Assembly: GCF_018129385.1 (NCBI RefSeq)
Contig: NZ_JAFCLN010000010.1
Coordinates: forward strand, 1 to 64,000
Direction of reading: 5' to 3'
Origin: Bradyrhizobium lablabi
Lineage (GTDB): Bacteria; Pseudomonadota; Alphaproteobacteria; Rhizobiales; Xanthobacteraceae
DNA length: 64,000 bases
Below the pieces are notes generated by a model that saw only the letters and a program-made list of their open reading frames with translations, made no database searches and was not told the DNA's origin. Made by a program: the position numbers and the translations under genes. Each line of letters starts with the position of its first letter. Position 1 is the stretch's first letter. Positions 35,209 to 43,246 of the stretch are shown here, piece after piece.

Positions 35209-36339
35209 CTATCGGCGAGCATTGTGCGCTGTTCCCCGTTGAGCAAGGAAAGCTTCGACAGGCGCAATGACCTTCGATTCCAATCCGTTGATGATATCCC
35301 GTGGCTTGGCATACCTACTGACAGGCAGCATCCAAGGATAGTGCTTGTAGAAATCGAACATCCCGGGCTCAAACTGCGATGAAACAATTATCGGCTGAAC
35401 AGGAATATTCGGAAGGTCCGGAACTAGGCCACGCAGTTCTTGAAGAACACTCTTTGCGTCGGACAGATCGGCAATGATGAATTTTGCCATTCTTCCCAGA
35501 AGAGCGACCGTCTCATCCGTACTTCGATTTTCTGGCTTTTCGAAATCGAAGACCACAGCAATGTATCCGAGATCCGCGATACGGTCCCGCAGGCTGTCGA
35601 GCACAGATTTTCTTTTGGGTGTGAATCTACCCAATATTAGGACGAGCTTCGATGTAATCCCGTCAATGACCCGTCTCAGTTGGATGTTATCTATCATCAG
35701 GTAGAGAAACTGGCCAATTTCGATGTCATCTACGGTGATCTCGGGACCGCCATCGTCGGTTATCACTATGGAGCGTTGTTTGGCGCCTTTCACGTTCAGG
35801 CCCCAGGTGGCCGCCCCGTAAATCCTGCAACGCGTAAGATCAGCGTTCGAGAGATTGGTTCTGACAAGCTTTGCGCCGCGCAGATCCGCAGACCGAAGGT
35901 CTGCGTTAGAAAGATCGGCTTCAGTCAGATCGCATCCACGTAGGATCGCTCCACTTAGGTCAGCACTTGCGAACCTGGATCCTTGCAGATTCGCGTTAGT
36001 AAGATTGACGCCATTCAAATTCGCTCCGCTAAGATCGGACTTGACGATAGTCGCGTCTGACAGGTCGCCTCCGGCAAACGTGGCGTTCGTAAAATCAGCA
36101 CGATAGAATGCCGTCCATTGCATCTGTGCACGAAATAGATTTGCACCCGACAGCTTTGCACGAGCCGATCCCTTCAAATCGATTTTGGACCGACTGGACA
36201 TCAGCAGCGACTCGCAAAGATTGAGATACGGCGCTTCTTGATTCAGATCTGGTTCGACAATTGCTGGATTCTGCTCTCGCCAGATATTCCACTTGTCCAC
36301 TCCGGAGGACAGGATTTCGACCTGCTTCTGGTCAGCCAT
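35209..36339 (-). CDS. Pentapeptide-repeat protein with C-terminal alpha/beta (TIR-like?) domain
   Basis: The 376-residue protein has three parts: an N-terminal segment (1-50, with DKWNIWREQNPAI), some 27 pentapeptide units of A(N/D)LxX type at about 50-185 forming a right-handed beta helix, and a C-terminal domain from about 230 (KLVLILGRFTPKRKSVLDSLRDRI, then AVVFDFEKPENRSTDE, KFIIADLSDAKSVLQEL, PIIVSS). Its alternating strands and helices resemble nucleotide-binding Rossmann or TIR-like folds. The gene is visibly AT-richer than its neighbours and has its own terminator, suggesting transfer. The function is unknown; a sensor/effector role in stress or defence is conceivable but unproven. 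Confidence 0.8.
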   Translation of the reverse strand: MADQKQVEILSSGVDKWNIWREQNPAIVEPDLNQEAPYLNLCESLLMSSRSKIDLKGSARAKLSGANLFRAQMQWTAFYRADFTNATFAGGDLSDATIVKSDLSGANLNGVNLTNANLQGSRFASADLSGAILRGCDLTEADLSNADLRSADLRGAKLVRTNLSNADLTRCRIYGAATWGLNVKGAKQRSIVITDDGGPEITVDDIEIGQFLYLMIDNIQLRRVIDGITSKLVLILGRFTPKRKSVLDSLRDRIADLGYIAVVFDFEKPENRSTDETVALLGRMAKFIIADLSDAKSVLQELRGLVPDLPNIPVQPIIVSSQFEPGMFDFYKHYPWMLPVSRYAKPRDIINGLESKVIAPVEAFLAQRGTAHNARR

Positions 36340-36638
36340 GGCTCGACTCCCGTGAAAAATTTATGTTTCCGAACCTGCATTCACTAAAACGGCACTTAAT
36401 GTGCGATTAAAATGTTGTCGGCGCAACCAGAATGAGAGTTGGCTTTGGGACCCAAAGCAGTCATCACGGGTCCCCTGGACGCGTCCATTTTCCCCGGGCG
36501 ATGATTGCACTCGGGTGCCTGAGTTTAGAGGCTACGTCCTCGCGGAGATCGTCGTCAAAGACAGATCCGTCAGAGAACCTGTTGGGCCTGGGGTGCCGAT
36601 AGTTATCGGCAGGACCGACGATCAGGCGCGGGAAGATA
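36340..36638. other. Intergenic stretch between pentapeptide-repeat and small secreted protein genes
   Basis: No gene is called here. A plus-strand open frame from a GTG at 36401 to 36733 overlaps the secreted-protein gene; its middle part (residues about 42-92, including GRTDDQAREDIKKKGWKAK) looks protein-like but has no ribosome site and ends in low-complexity basic sequence. It may be a gene remnant. The stretch also holds the promoter side of the leftward pentapeptide-repeat gene. Confidence 0.4.
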
Positions 36639-36932
36639 TCAAAAAGAAGGGCTGGAAGGCCAAGCTTGATCGACGCCGCAGATTCGCACGCGGCGCGCCC
36701 GCCAGCCCTGCCCGTCCCAGAAGCGCTGGGTAATCCAGTGGCAGGGACCGACCGCCTCTCCAACCGGGGCATTGACATAGCCCGACCAGTACGGAGCGCC
36801 GCGTGGTGGTCCGGGATAAGTGCGCGGATACGGATTGCCGCCGGGTCCGTAATCATAGCGCGGTTGTGCAACCGAGGGTGATGAAGGCATTGCAAAGAAG
36901 AACGCGATGGCGACTGCGATGCTCTTCATCAT
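36639..36932 (-). CDS. Small secreted/periplasmic protein
   Basis: The 97-residue protein begins with a clear signal peptide (MMKSIAVAIAFFFAMPSSPSVAQ). The mature part is rich in Tyr, Pro and Gly (RYDYGPGGNPYPRTYPGPPRG), followed by a CHWITQRFWDGQGWRARRVRICG segment with two Cys that could form a disulfide. ATG 36932 is preceded by GGAGAG at good spacing; an ATG at 36944 lies before that site. Similar short YPG-rich exported proteins are common in Bradyrhizobium, and their role is unknown. Confidence 0.75.
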   Translation of the reverse strand: MMKSIAVAIAFFFAMPSSPSVAQPRYDYGPGGNPYPRTYPGPPRGAPYWSGYVNAPVGEAVGPCHWITQRFWDGQGWRARRVRICGVDQAWPSSPSF

Positions 36933-37089
36933 CGATCTCTCCATGCCCTATTATGCCAAAATACTACGTCTGACGATGTTGTATCGCAAGTGCTGGCCTA
37001 ACTACCGAGTAAGCGGACGCGCCTGATGGCATCAATCCATGTGCGCCTAGTGTTGGATAACGATCCCCGGATTGCAAGCTGGCCAGCAG

Positions 37090-38808
37090 TCAGCGAACTG
37101 CGCGCTCCGCCTTCGCCAGATGCATCCCCGCGATATACCCGAACGTCAGCGCCGGCCCGAGCGTGATCCCCGCGCCGGGATAGTTGCCGCCCATGATGCT
37201 CGCCATGTCGTTCCCCGCGGCATAGAGCCCCTCGATCACGCGGCCGTCGCCATCGAGTGCGCGGGCGTGCTCGTCGGTCTTGATGCCGGCATAGGTGCCG
37301 AGATCGCCGATCACCATCTTGATCGCATAGAACGGCCCTTGCTCGATCGGCGCAATGCAGGGATTTGGCCCGTGCTGCGCGTCGCCCTGGTAGCGGTTGT
37401 AAGCGCGTGAACCCTTGCCGAAATCGGGGTCATGCCCGCTGGCGGCGTTCTTGTTGAAGGCGGTAACAGTTGCTTCGAGTCCCTTGGCGTCGATACCCGC
37501 GGCCGACGCCAACTCAGCCAGCGTCGCGCCGCGCTTGAGATAGCCGGTCTTCAGATGATGACCGAGCGGCATCGGGAAGGGCGGCACGCAGCCGAGACCG
37601 TATTTTCGCAGCGTGCGATGATCGCAGATCAGGAACGCGCTGATCTCTTCGCCGGGCTTTGCCGCCTTCACCATGTCCTGCACGAAGTCGTGGTACGAGT
37701 TGCCTTCATTGGCAAACCGCCTGCCGTCGCGCATCACGGCGATCACGCCGGGTTTGGCGCGGTCGATGAAGTGTGGCATCACGCCCCTGCTGCCATCCTT
37801 GCGCGTGGTGATGGAGACCGGCACCCAGGCGGCGCTATTGGGCAAGTTGTCCGAGATTTGACCGCCCGCCGTCTCCGCGAGCCGCAGGCCGTCGCCGGTA
37901 TTGCCCGGCGGTCCCGGCGAATAATGCTCCTTGCCGGTCGGCGCGTGCGGAAACATTGCCTTGCGCCGCGCCACGTCGTGCGGAAAGCCACCGCAGGCGA
38001 GCACGACGCCGCGCTTCGCCGTGACGCGGGTGCGCTGGCCATCGCGCTCGACAACGGCCCCGCGCACCGCGCCGTCTTCGACGATCAGTTCGCGCACCGG
38101 CGATGACAGCCACAGCGGGATCTTCAGATCGAGCGCCGACTTGGCGAGCCGTCCGGCCAGCGCATTGCCGTTGGTCAGCGTCATGCCGCGGCCGTGTTGC
38201 CTTACATCCATGAAATGCTTCGCGAGGCGCTTGGCGACATAGACGGCCGACGTCAACGATTTCGTCGCGCGCATGAAATGGATGATCTCCTTGCCGGAGC
38301 CGAGCATCATGCCGAACACGGTGAGCTCCGGCAGCGGCAGGCCGATGTCCTTGATCAGCGGGCCGAGCTCGAGCCCGTCGAACGGCCGCGTCACCATCGA
38401 GCGGCCACCTTGCGTGCCGCCCGGCGCCTCCGCGTGGTAATCCGGAAAGGTCAGCGGCATGTCGAAGGCGAGCGCGGTCTTGCTGATGAAGAAGTCGACG
38501 GCTTCCGGCCCCTTGGTCAGAAACGCGTCAACGCGCGCGGCGTCAAAGCTGTTGCCGGCCTCGTGCCGCAGATAGGTCCGCGCTTGCTCCGGGCCCTCGA
38601 CAATGCCCCAGGCCCGCGCCAGCGAGGTGCCGGGAATCCAAAGCCAGCCGCCGGAGCGGGCGGTGGTGCCGCCGAATTTCGGCTCCTTCTCGACGATCAG
38701 AACTTTCAGGCCATGATGCCCGGCGGTGACCGCAGCCGACATGCCCGAGCAGCCGGAGCCTGCGACCAGCACGTCGCATTCGTAGGTGTCGCTATCAACG
38801 CTTGCCAC
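37090..38808 (-). CDS. FAD-dependent dehydrogenase (3-ketosteroid-delta1-dehydrogenase/fumarate reductase flavoprotein family)
   Basis: The 572-residue flavoprotein begins with GSGCSG (17-22) for FAD binding, then EKEPKFGGTTARSGGWLWIPG, the pattern of ketosteroid dehydrogenase-like members of the FAD_binding_2 family. The C-terminus has GGNYPGAGITLGPALTFGYIAG, the second FAD-contacting segment. Such enzymes remove hydrogens next to a ketone, or reduce enoates. It stands alone on the minus strand. Given the nearby P450 and BVMOs a cyclic-ketone or steroid-like substrate is possible, but no other steroid-degradation genes are present. Confidence 0.85.
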   Translation of the reverse strand: MASVDSDTYECDVLVAGSGCSGMSAAVTAGHHGLKVLIVEKEPKFGGTTARSGGWLWIPGTSLARAWGIVEGPEQARTYLRHEAGNSFDAARVDAFLTKGPEAVDFFISKTALAFDMPLTFPDYHAEAPGGTQGGRSMVTRPFDGLELGPLIKDIGLPLPELTVFGMMLGSGKEIIHFMRATKSLTSAVYVAKRLAKHFMDVRQHGRGMTLTNGNALAGRLAKSALDLKIPLWLSSPVRELIVEDGAVRGAVVERDGQRTRVTAKRGVVLACGGFPHDVARRKAMFPHAPTGKEHYSPGPPGNTGDGLRLAETAGGQISDNLPNSAAWVPVSITTRKDGSRGVMPHFIDRAKPGVIAVMRDGRRFANEGNSYHDFVQDMVKAAKPGEEISAFLICDHRTLRKYGLGCVPPFPMPLGHHLKTGYLKRGATLAELASAAGIDAKGLEATVTAFNKNAASGHDPDFGKGSRAYNRYQGDAQHGPNPCIAPIEQGPFYAIKMVIGDLGTYAGIKTDEHARALDGDGRVIEGLYAAGNDMASIMGGNYPGAGITLGPALTFGYIAGMHLAKAERAVR

Positions 38809-38997
38809 GTCTTCTTCCCTGGGAGTTCTGATCCGTCCTGCGGGCCGGGCGGTCCGACGGCGTTTTTATGTTTGGCCGATTGTTGGGACGTGACGCGGCG
38901 GTGTCAATGATGGCGATGGGTGCCATGCGCGTGCCCCGAAGGCATCTTGCGGTGCCGCAATCCAGCCACCATCTGTCGAGACCAAAGGAATCTCGCC

Positions 38998-40038
38998 ATG
39001 CTGGATTTTACCTCAGATAGCGCCGGCAACGCTCCATTGCCGCGTGCGGATGAATCTGCCCCCGTCAATGACCAGGCCTTGCTCGACGCCTATTCCAACG
39101 CCGTGATCGGCGTGACCGAGCGCGTCGGGCCCGCCGTCGTGCGCGTCGAAACCGGTCCCAAGGTGAAGACCGTGCGCGATCGCGGCGGGCTCGGCTCGGG
39201 CATCGTGATCTCGCCCGACGGCCTCGTGCTGACCAACAGCCACGTCGTCGGGTCTTCGAAAGAGATCAGGCTGCGCGACACCGAAGGCTTTGTCACCGAC
39301 GCCCACGTGCTCGGCACCGATCCCGATACGGATCTCGCGCTGCTGCGCGCCGATGGCGCGCGCGACCTGCCTTACGCCTCGCTCGGCAATTCGAAGACGC
39401 TGCGCCGCGGCCAGCTCGTGGTCGCGATCGGCAACCCGCTCGGCTTCGAATCGACGGTCACCGCAGGCGTGGTCTCCGCGCTCGGCCGCTCGATCCGTTC
39501 GGTCAGCGGCCGCACCATCGAGGACGTGATCCAGACCGATGCCGCGCTCAATCCCGGCAATTCCGGCGGGCCGCTGGTGTCGTCGAATTCAGAGGTGATC
39601 GGTATCAATACCGCCATCATCAATGGCGCACAGGGCATCTGCTTTGCGGTCGCCAGCAACACAGCGCAGTTCGTGCTGTCGGAGATCATCCGCCACGGCT
39701 ATGTCCGCCGCGCCTATATCGGCGTCGCCGGGCAAACCGCGCCGATCCCGCGCCGCCATGCCGTGGTCGCCGGCATCGACCACACGATGGGCGCGTTATT
39801 GGCGCAGATCGAGCCGGATGGTCCCGCCGCGCGGGCAGGGCTGTTGCCGGGAGACGTCGTGATCCGGCTCGACGGCGTCGAGATCAACGGCGTCGACGAC
39901 CTGATCCGCGCACTCGATCGCGACCGCATCGACCGCACGCTCGAGATGGAAGTGCTGCGCCTCGGCCGCCTGCGCGCGATCGACATCCATCCGATCGAGC
40001 GAAAGCCTGCGGCAAGGCAGGCTGTGGCGGCGTCCTAG
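38998..40038 (+). CDS. Trypsin-like serine protease with PDZ domain (DegP/HtrA-like), no signal peptide
   Basis: The 346-residue protein has the catalytic triad His82 (TNSHVV), Asp112 (DPDTDLALL) and Ser189 (NPGNSGGP), then one PDZ domain (about 245-330; GPAARAGLLPGDVVIRLDGVEINGVDDLIRAL). HtrA proteins normally have a signal peptide or membrane anchor; here the N-terminus (MLDFTSDSAGNAPLPRADESAPVNDQ) is polar, so the protein is probably cytoplasmic or exported by another route. ATG 38998 is chosen because the upstream frame to 38920 is Cys/Pro-rich and unlike a signal sequence. Only one PDZ domain is present, as in DegS-type proteins. Confidence 0.88.
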   Translation: MLDFTSDSAGNAPLPRADESAPVNDQALLDAYSNAVIGVTERVGPAVVRVETGPKVKTVRDRGGLGSGIVISPDGLVLTNSHVVGSSKEIRLRDTEGFVTDAHVLGTDPDTDLALLRADGARDLPYASLGNSKTLRRGQLVVAIGNPLGFESTVTAGVVSALGRSIRSVSGRTIEDVIQTDAALNPGNSGGPLVSSNSEVIGINTAIINGAQGICFAVASNTAQFVLSEIIRHGYVRRAYIGVAGQTAPIPRRHAVVAGIDHTMGALLAQIEPDGPAARAGLLPGDVVIRLDGVEINGVDDLIRALDRDRIDRTLEMEVLRLGRLRAIDIHPIERKPAARQAVAAS

Positions 40039-40068
40039 CGACGTCGCTGCCGCAACGTGACCCTTAGC

Positions 40069-40191
40069 CGTCATTGCGAGCGAAGCGAAGCAATCCAGCT
40101 TCCTTCGCGGCGACAAGAAAGCTGGATTGCTTCGTCGCGGAGCCTGTCATCGGCGCGCATTCGCGCGACCCGTTGGCTCCTCGCAATGACG
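40069..40191. repeat. Palindromic intergenic repeat, family CGTCATTGCG (copy 3, with insert)
   Basis: The ends CGTCATTGCGAGCGAAGCG and GGCTCCTCGCAATGACG and the inner CAATCCAGCTTCC/GAAAGCTGGATTG arms match the family. About 37 extra bases (GAGCCTGTCATCGG...) interrupt the right arm after CTTCGTCGCG, making this copy longer than the others. Confidence 0.8.
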
Positions 40192-40325
40192 GCAGTGTAT
40201 GCGGGGCACCAACGAAGGCTGGGCAGCGCTCGCGGCGACAGAGGTATTAAAACACCTCAATTCTACTGTGCATGGGGTTGTTTTCGCATTTTTGGTTTGG
40301 CCCCGTGCCGGCAGCTCCAACCCGC

Positions 40326-41120
40326 TCAATTCTTGTACGACGGATCGACCCGATCGAGCTTCCGCAGCAGCGCCGGCCAGGCAAGATCGCCGTTGCGCGC
40401 GGTGCGGCCGGGCTTTGGCAGCATCCGCTCATAGGTATCTTCCAGAATGGCTTGCGGCGGATAGACCAGCTCGGTGTTGCACGACAGCGCCATCACCTGC
40501 ACCTGGCAGGCGCGCTCCAGCCGGAACAGCACGTTGAACGCCGCCGGCACCGAGCGGCCGACCACCAGCAGGCCATGGTTGCGCAGGATCATGGCCTCCT
40601 GATCGCCGAGGTCGCGCACCAGCCGCTCGCGCTCGTCGACATTGTCGGCGATGCCTTCGAAGTCATGATAGGCGACGTGCAGGAAGCGCATCGAGGTCTG
40701 CGCCAGCGGCAGCAGCCCGCACTTCATCGCCGAGACCGCCATGCCGGCCGGCGTGTGCGTATGGGCGACGCAATCGACGTCATGCTTGGCCATGTGGATG
40801 GCGCTGTGAATGACGAAGCCGGCGACGTTGACGTCATAGTCCGACGCGTTGAACAGCGTGTTGCCGGCAACGTCCACCTTGATCAGGCAGGAAGCGTCGA
40901 TCTCCTCATAGAGCATGCCGTAGGGGTTGATCAGGAACTGATCATGATGCCCGGGCACCCGGCAGGAGATGTGGTTGGCGACCATCTCGGTCATGCCGTA
41001 CATCGCCGTCAGCCGGTAGCAGGCGGCGAGATCGGCGCGCGCATGCCATTCCTCCGCGCTCACCTGTTCGCGCACCGATTTGACGACCTTGATCGCGGGC
41101 GAATTGACGGGCGGGTTCAT
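40326..41120 (-). CDS. Class II aldolase/adducin family protein
   Basis: The 264-residue protein has the class II aldolase fold. YGMTEMVANHISCRVPGHHDQFLINPYGMLYEEI is the N-terminal signature, the zinc-binding HTHTPAG supplies the H-x-H motif, and ILRNHGLLVVG provides the third His. Members include fuculose-phosphate aldolase and ribulose-phosphate epimerase. The NPYGMLYEEI variant is the kind found with catabolic operons of unknown substrate. ATG 41120 begins MNPPVNSPAIKVV. It lies 117 bp downstream of soxA on the same strand and may be read through from it. Confidence 0.82.
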   Translation of the reverse strand: MNPPVNSPAIKVVKSVREQVSAEEWHARADLAACYRLTAMYGMTEMVANHISCRVPGHHDQFLINPYGMLYEEIDASCLIKVDVAGNTLFNASDYDVNVAGFVIHSAIHMAKHDVDCVAHTHTPAGMAVSAMKCGLLPLAQTSMRFLHVAYHDFEGIADNVDERERLVRDLGDQEAMILRNHGLLVVGRSVPAAFNVLFRLERACQVQVMALSCNTELVYPPQAILEDTYERMLPKPGRTARNGDLAWPALLRKLDRVDPSYKN

Positions 41121-41237
41121 GGCGCTTCTCCGGATCATTTGTTGTCGGAATTTGCCGGGAGGATACGGGCGGAGCCGGTTGTGCCGCAAGGCCGCACCGG
41201 TGGAGAGGCATGCAATCCGGCCATGGCCGAATGCAGA

Positions 41238-42008
41238 CTACGGCCGCACCGCCGGCGATTCCATCGGCATGCCGCGCGCGCGCGACATCAGGTACAGCTC
41301 GAGCTCCACCAGTTCCGGCGCGCCATAGTCATAGGCCTGCGCCCGGATGCCGGTGATGCAGGCCCGCAAGCGCCGCTGTAACGAGCCGAGCGATTGCCAT
41401 TCCAGCCGGTAGATCGGATAGCCGGTCGGATGCCCCTGCGTGATCGCCGAACCCGCCAGGTGCTTGTCCCAATTGTCATCATGGCAATTGGCGCAGGCCA
41501 GATTGAGCTGGCCCTGCCGCTGTGAATACAGCGCACGGCCTTTTTCGACGAAGGGTTTTAGCTGCGGATCGTCCCCGGCCGTGATCGCTTCGCCGCGCGA
41601 CTGGCGCGCGATGAAGGCAGTCAGCGCCAGCAGGTCGCGGCTTTCGTACGCCAGCGGCGCCGCCTGTTGCCGGTCGGCCCGGCAAGAGTTGATGCGCTGC
41701 TCCAGATCGACGGGACGGCCGAGCGCCTTGTCATAGGCGGGATAGCGGGCCGCGACACCCTTCATGCTGGCGGAGGCATCGCCATGGCAATCGGCGCAGG
41801 CTTTGCCGGCGTTGCCGGTCTTTTTCTTCCAGAGCGCTTCGCCGTCGAGCACCCAGAGCATGGCAGGATTGGCGGTGTCGTCGTTCTGCATCGCCTTTGT
41901 GTCTGGCGCCATGAAGGTGAAACCGGACCGGCGATCGCCTGGCGGAATCTCCGAGGCCGCGGCGCCCGCCGCGATCAGCAATATCGCCGCTATTGCACTG
42001 GACCTCAT
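41238..42008 (-). CDS. soxA: Sulfur oxidation dihaem cytochrome c SoxA
   Basis: The 256-residue periplasmic protein starts with a signal peptide (MRSSAIAAILLIAAGAAASE). It has two haem-binding sites, CADCH and CANCH, and RLRACITGIRAQ, whose Cys is the persulfide-carrying haem ligand of SoxA. With SoxX it would attach thiosulfate to the SoxY swinging-arm cysteine. ATG 42008 overlaps the soxZ stop by 4 bases. It is the last sox gene of the leftward operon. Confidence 0.93.
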   Translation of the reverse strand: MRSSAIAAILLIAAGAAASEIPPGDRRSGFTFMAPDTKAMQNDDTANPAMLWVLDGEALWKKKTGNAGKACADCHGDASASMKGVAARYPAYDKALGRPVDLEQRINSCRADRQQAAPLAYESRDLLALTAFIARQSRGEAITAGDDPQLKPFVEKGRALYSQRQGQLNLACANCHDDNWDKHLAGSAITQGHPTGYPIYRLEWQSLGSLQRRLRACITGIRAQAYDYGAPELVELELYLMSRARGMPMESPAVRP

Positions 42009-42325
42009 TCGACGGCGATGGAGGCCGAAGCGGTTTCCGAAAATCCCTTGTCGCCGATCCATTCGAATTCGAACTTGCCGCTTTCGGTCGCGGTCGTGAA
42101 GAACGTGAAGAAGGGATTGGCCGATATCGCCGGGAACAGGTCGGCGCGAAAGATCTCCTTGCCGTTGAAGCGGCAAGTGAAGCTCGTAATGATGTCGCGC
42201 GGAATGACTTCGCCTGTCGCGGTATGGCGATAGCCGGTTTCCATGATGTGCGACATCAGCGTCTTGATCTCGATGATCTCGCCGCGTTTGGCCTTGGCCG
42301 GAACGTTGATCAGTGCCGATGCCAT
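42005..42325 (-). CDS. soxZ: Sulfur oxidation protein SoxZ
   Basis: The 106-residue immunoglobulin-like protein matches SoxZ in length and text (RGEIIEIKTLMSHIMETGYR, ITSFTCRFNGKEIFRADLFPAISANPFFTFF). It forms the SoxYZ carrier complex. It lacks a signal peptide, as usual, and would be exported with the Tat-targeted SoxY. Its start overlaps the soxY stop (TGATG), and its ribosome site GAGGAG lies within the last codons of soxY. Confidence 0.94.
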   Translation of the reverse strand: MASALINVPAKAKRGEIIEIKTLMSHIMETGYRHTATGEVIPRDIITSFTCRFNGKEIFRADLFPAISANPFFTFFTTATESGKFEFEWIGDKGFSETASASIAVE

Positions 42326-42789
42326 CAGACGGGCTCCTCGGTGCAGGCGGCAAGCGTCACGATGACTTCGACGCTGGCGGACCAGAAGGTGCCGTCCGAA
42401 AGCTTTGCGATCGCGATAATCTTCTGGCTGTCGGCGAGGCGGATGCGGGTGGAAACCTGCGCGCGGCCGGCGAGCGGTCCCAGATAAAAGTTGCCGATAT
42501 TCGGCTGTGGGTTCTTTTCGTTGAAGACGTGGATGCTGAGCACATGGTCCTCGGGCGCCATCGGGCTGGCAACGCTCACCGTCATCGGCACGGTGTTGCC
42601 GTTCTCGACCAGCGGCGGCACCTCCAGCTTGACCTTGCCGTTCTTGACCGGGGCCGTTCCGACCACGGTGCGGATCGCGGATGCCATCGTCGCAGGGGTC
42701 GCTTTCGCCGGCCGCAACGTCACCGCGAGCATGGCGGCGCTGCCGGCAAGGGCAAGAAAGTCGCGTCGCGTGGTTGGGTCCAGCATCAT
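42325..42789 (-). CDS. soxY: Sulfur-carrier protein SoxY with atypical C-terminal arm
   Basis: The 154-residue protein has a Tat signal (TTRRDFLALAGSAAMLAVTLRPAKA) and the SoxY body (VPMTVSVASPMAPEDHVLSIHVFNEKNPQPNIGNFYLGP). Canonical SoxY ends in GGCGG, with the sulfur-carrying Cys on a flexible glycine arm. Here the end is VTLAACTEEPV: the Cys (149) is kept, but the glycines are alanines and five residues follow it. The last codons double as the soxZ ribosome site. It should still load sulfur on Cys149, though with an altered arm. Confidence 0.9.
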   Translation of the reverse strand: MMLDPTTRRDFLALAGSAAMLAVTLRPAKATPATMASAIRTVVGTAPVKNGKVKLEVPPLVENGNTVPMTVSVASPMAPEDHVLSIHVFNEKNPQPNIGNFYLGPLAGRAQVSTRIRLADSQKIIAIAKLSDGTFWSASVEVIVTLAACTEEPV

Positions 42790-42795
42790 CGGTTC

Positions 42796-43233
42796 CTATT
42801 CGCGCAGCGTCACAAGATAAGCCAGAATATCCTCGATTTGTTCAGCCGACAGGATCGGTTTGTCCCGCCATGCCCGCCCCACGCGGGAGAGGCCATCGAG
42901 CCGGTAATAGGACGGCATGATCGTCTCGGCGTTCAGCCGCGAAGCATCCACCAGCCGGAGGCGGAGCTGTCCTTCCGTCCAGCGCTTGCCGGAACCGGAA
43001 AGGTCGGGTGCGAGGTCACCCTGAAACTTCTGTTCGGGAAATGGACCGCTGTGGCAGAGGATGCAAGTGCTGGATCGTTCCACGACGAGCGCGCGCCCGC
43101 GCGCCGCGTCGCCTCGTCCATTCGTGAGCGATTGCGGGATAGCGTCGCCGACGATCGCATCATCGCGAAGCCCTTGCGCAGTAGCAGCAGCGGGCAGGGC
43201 GAGCAGCGCCCCGGCAAGCATTGGGCCCGACAC
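42796..43233 (-). CDS. soxX: Sulfur oxidation c-type cytochrome SoxX
   Basis: This is a small monohaem cytochrome with one haem motif (CILCH) in SSTCILCHSGPFPEQKFQGDLAPDLSGSG and a C-terminal methionine-ligand region (IMPSYY) typical of SoxX. Start choice is uncertain. A GTG at 43233 gives MSGPMLAGALLALPAAATAQG, a good signal peptide; an ATG at 43221 gives a shorter one; an ATG at 43293 has GAGG upstream but would overlap the flavocytochrome gene by 47 bases. It partners SoxA. Confidence 0.88.
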   Translation of the reverse strand: MSGPMLAGALLALPAAATAQGLRDDAIVGDAIPQSLTNGRGDAARGRALVVERSSTCILCHSGPFPEQKFQGDLAPDLSGSGKRWTEGQLRLRLVDASRLNAETIMPSYYRLDGLSRVGRAWRDKPILSAEQIEDILAYLVTLRE

Positions 43234-43246
43234 GTGATGCCCGCGC

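Noticed and set aside
36401..36733. Plus-strand open frame from a GTG, partly protein-like in the middle
   Set aside because: There is no ribosome site, it overlaps the better supported signal-peptide gene, and its ends are low-complexity basic sequence. It is noted only as a possible remnant.
36464..36895. Minus-strand open frame overlapping the small secreted protein
   Set aside because: The frame at 36639-36932 has a signal peptide and a ribosome site; this one has neither and is Arg/Ala-rich.
37090..38808. Steroid-degradation cluster including the ketosteroid-dehydrogenase-like flavoprotein and the P450
   Set aside because: No kstR-like regulator, ring-cleavage (hsaC/kshA-like) or Mce transport genes are present; the two genes are also in separate units. 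A steroid role remains only a possibility.
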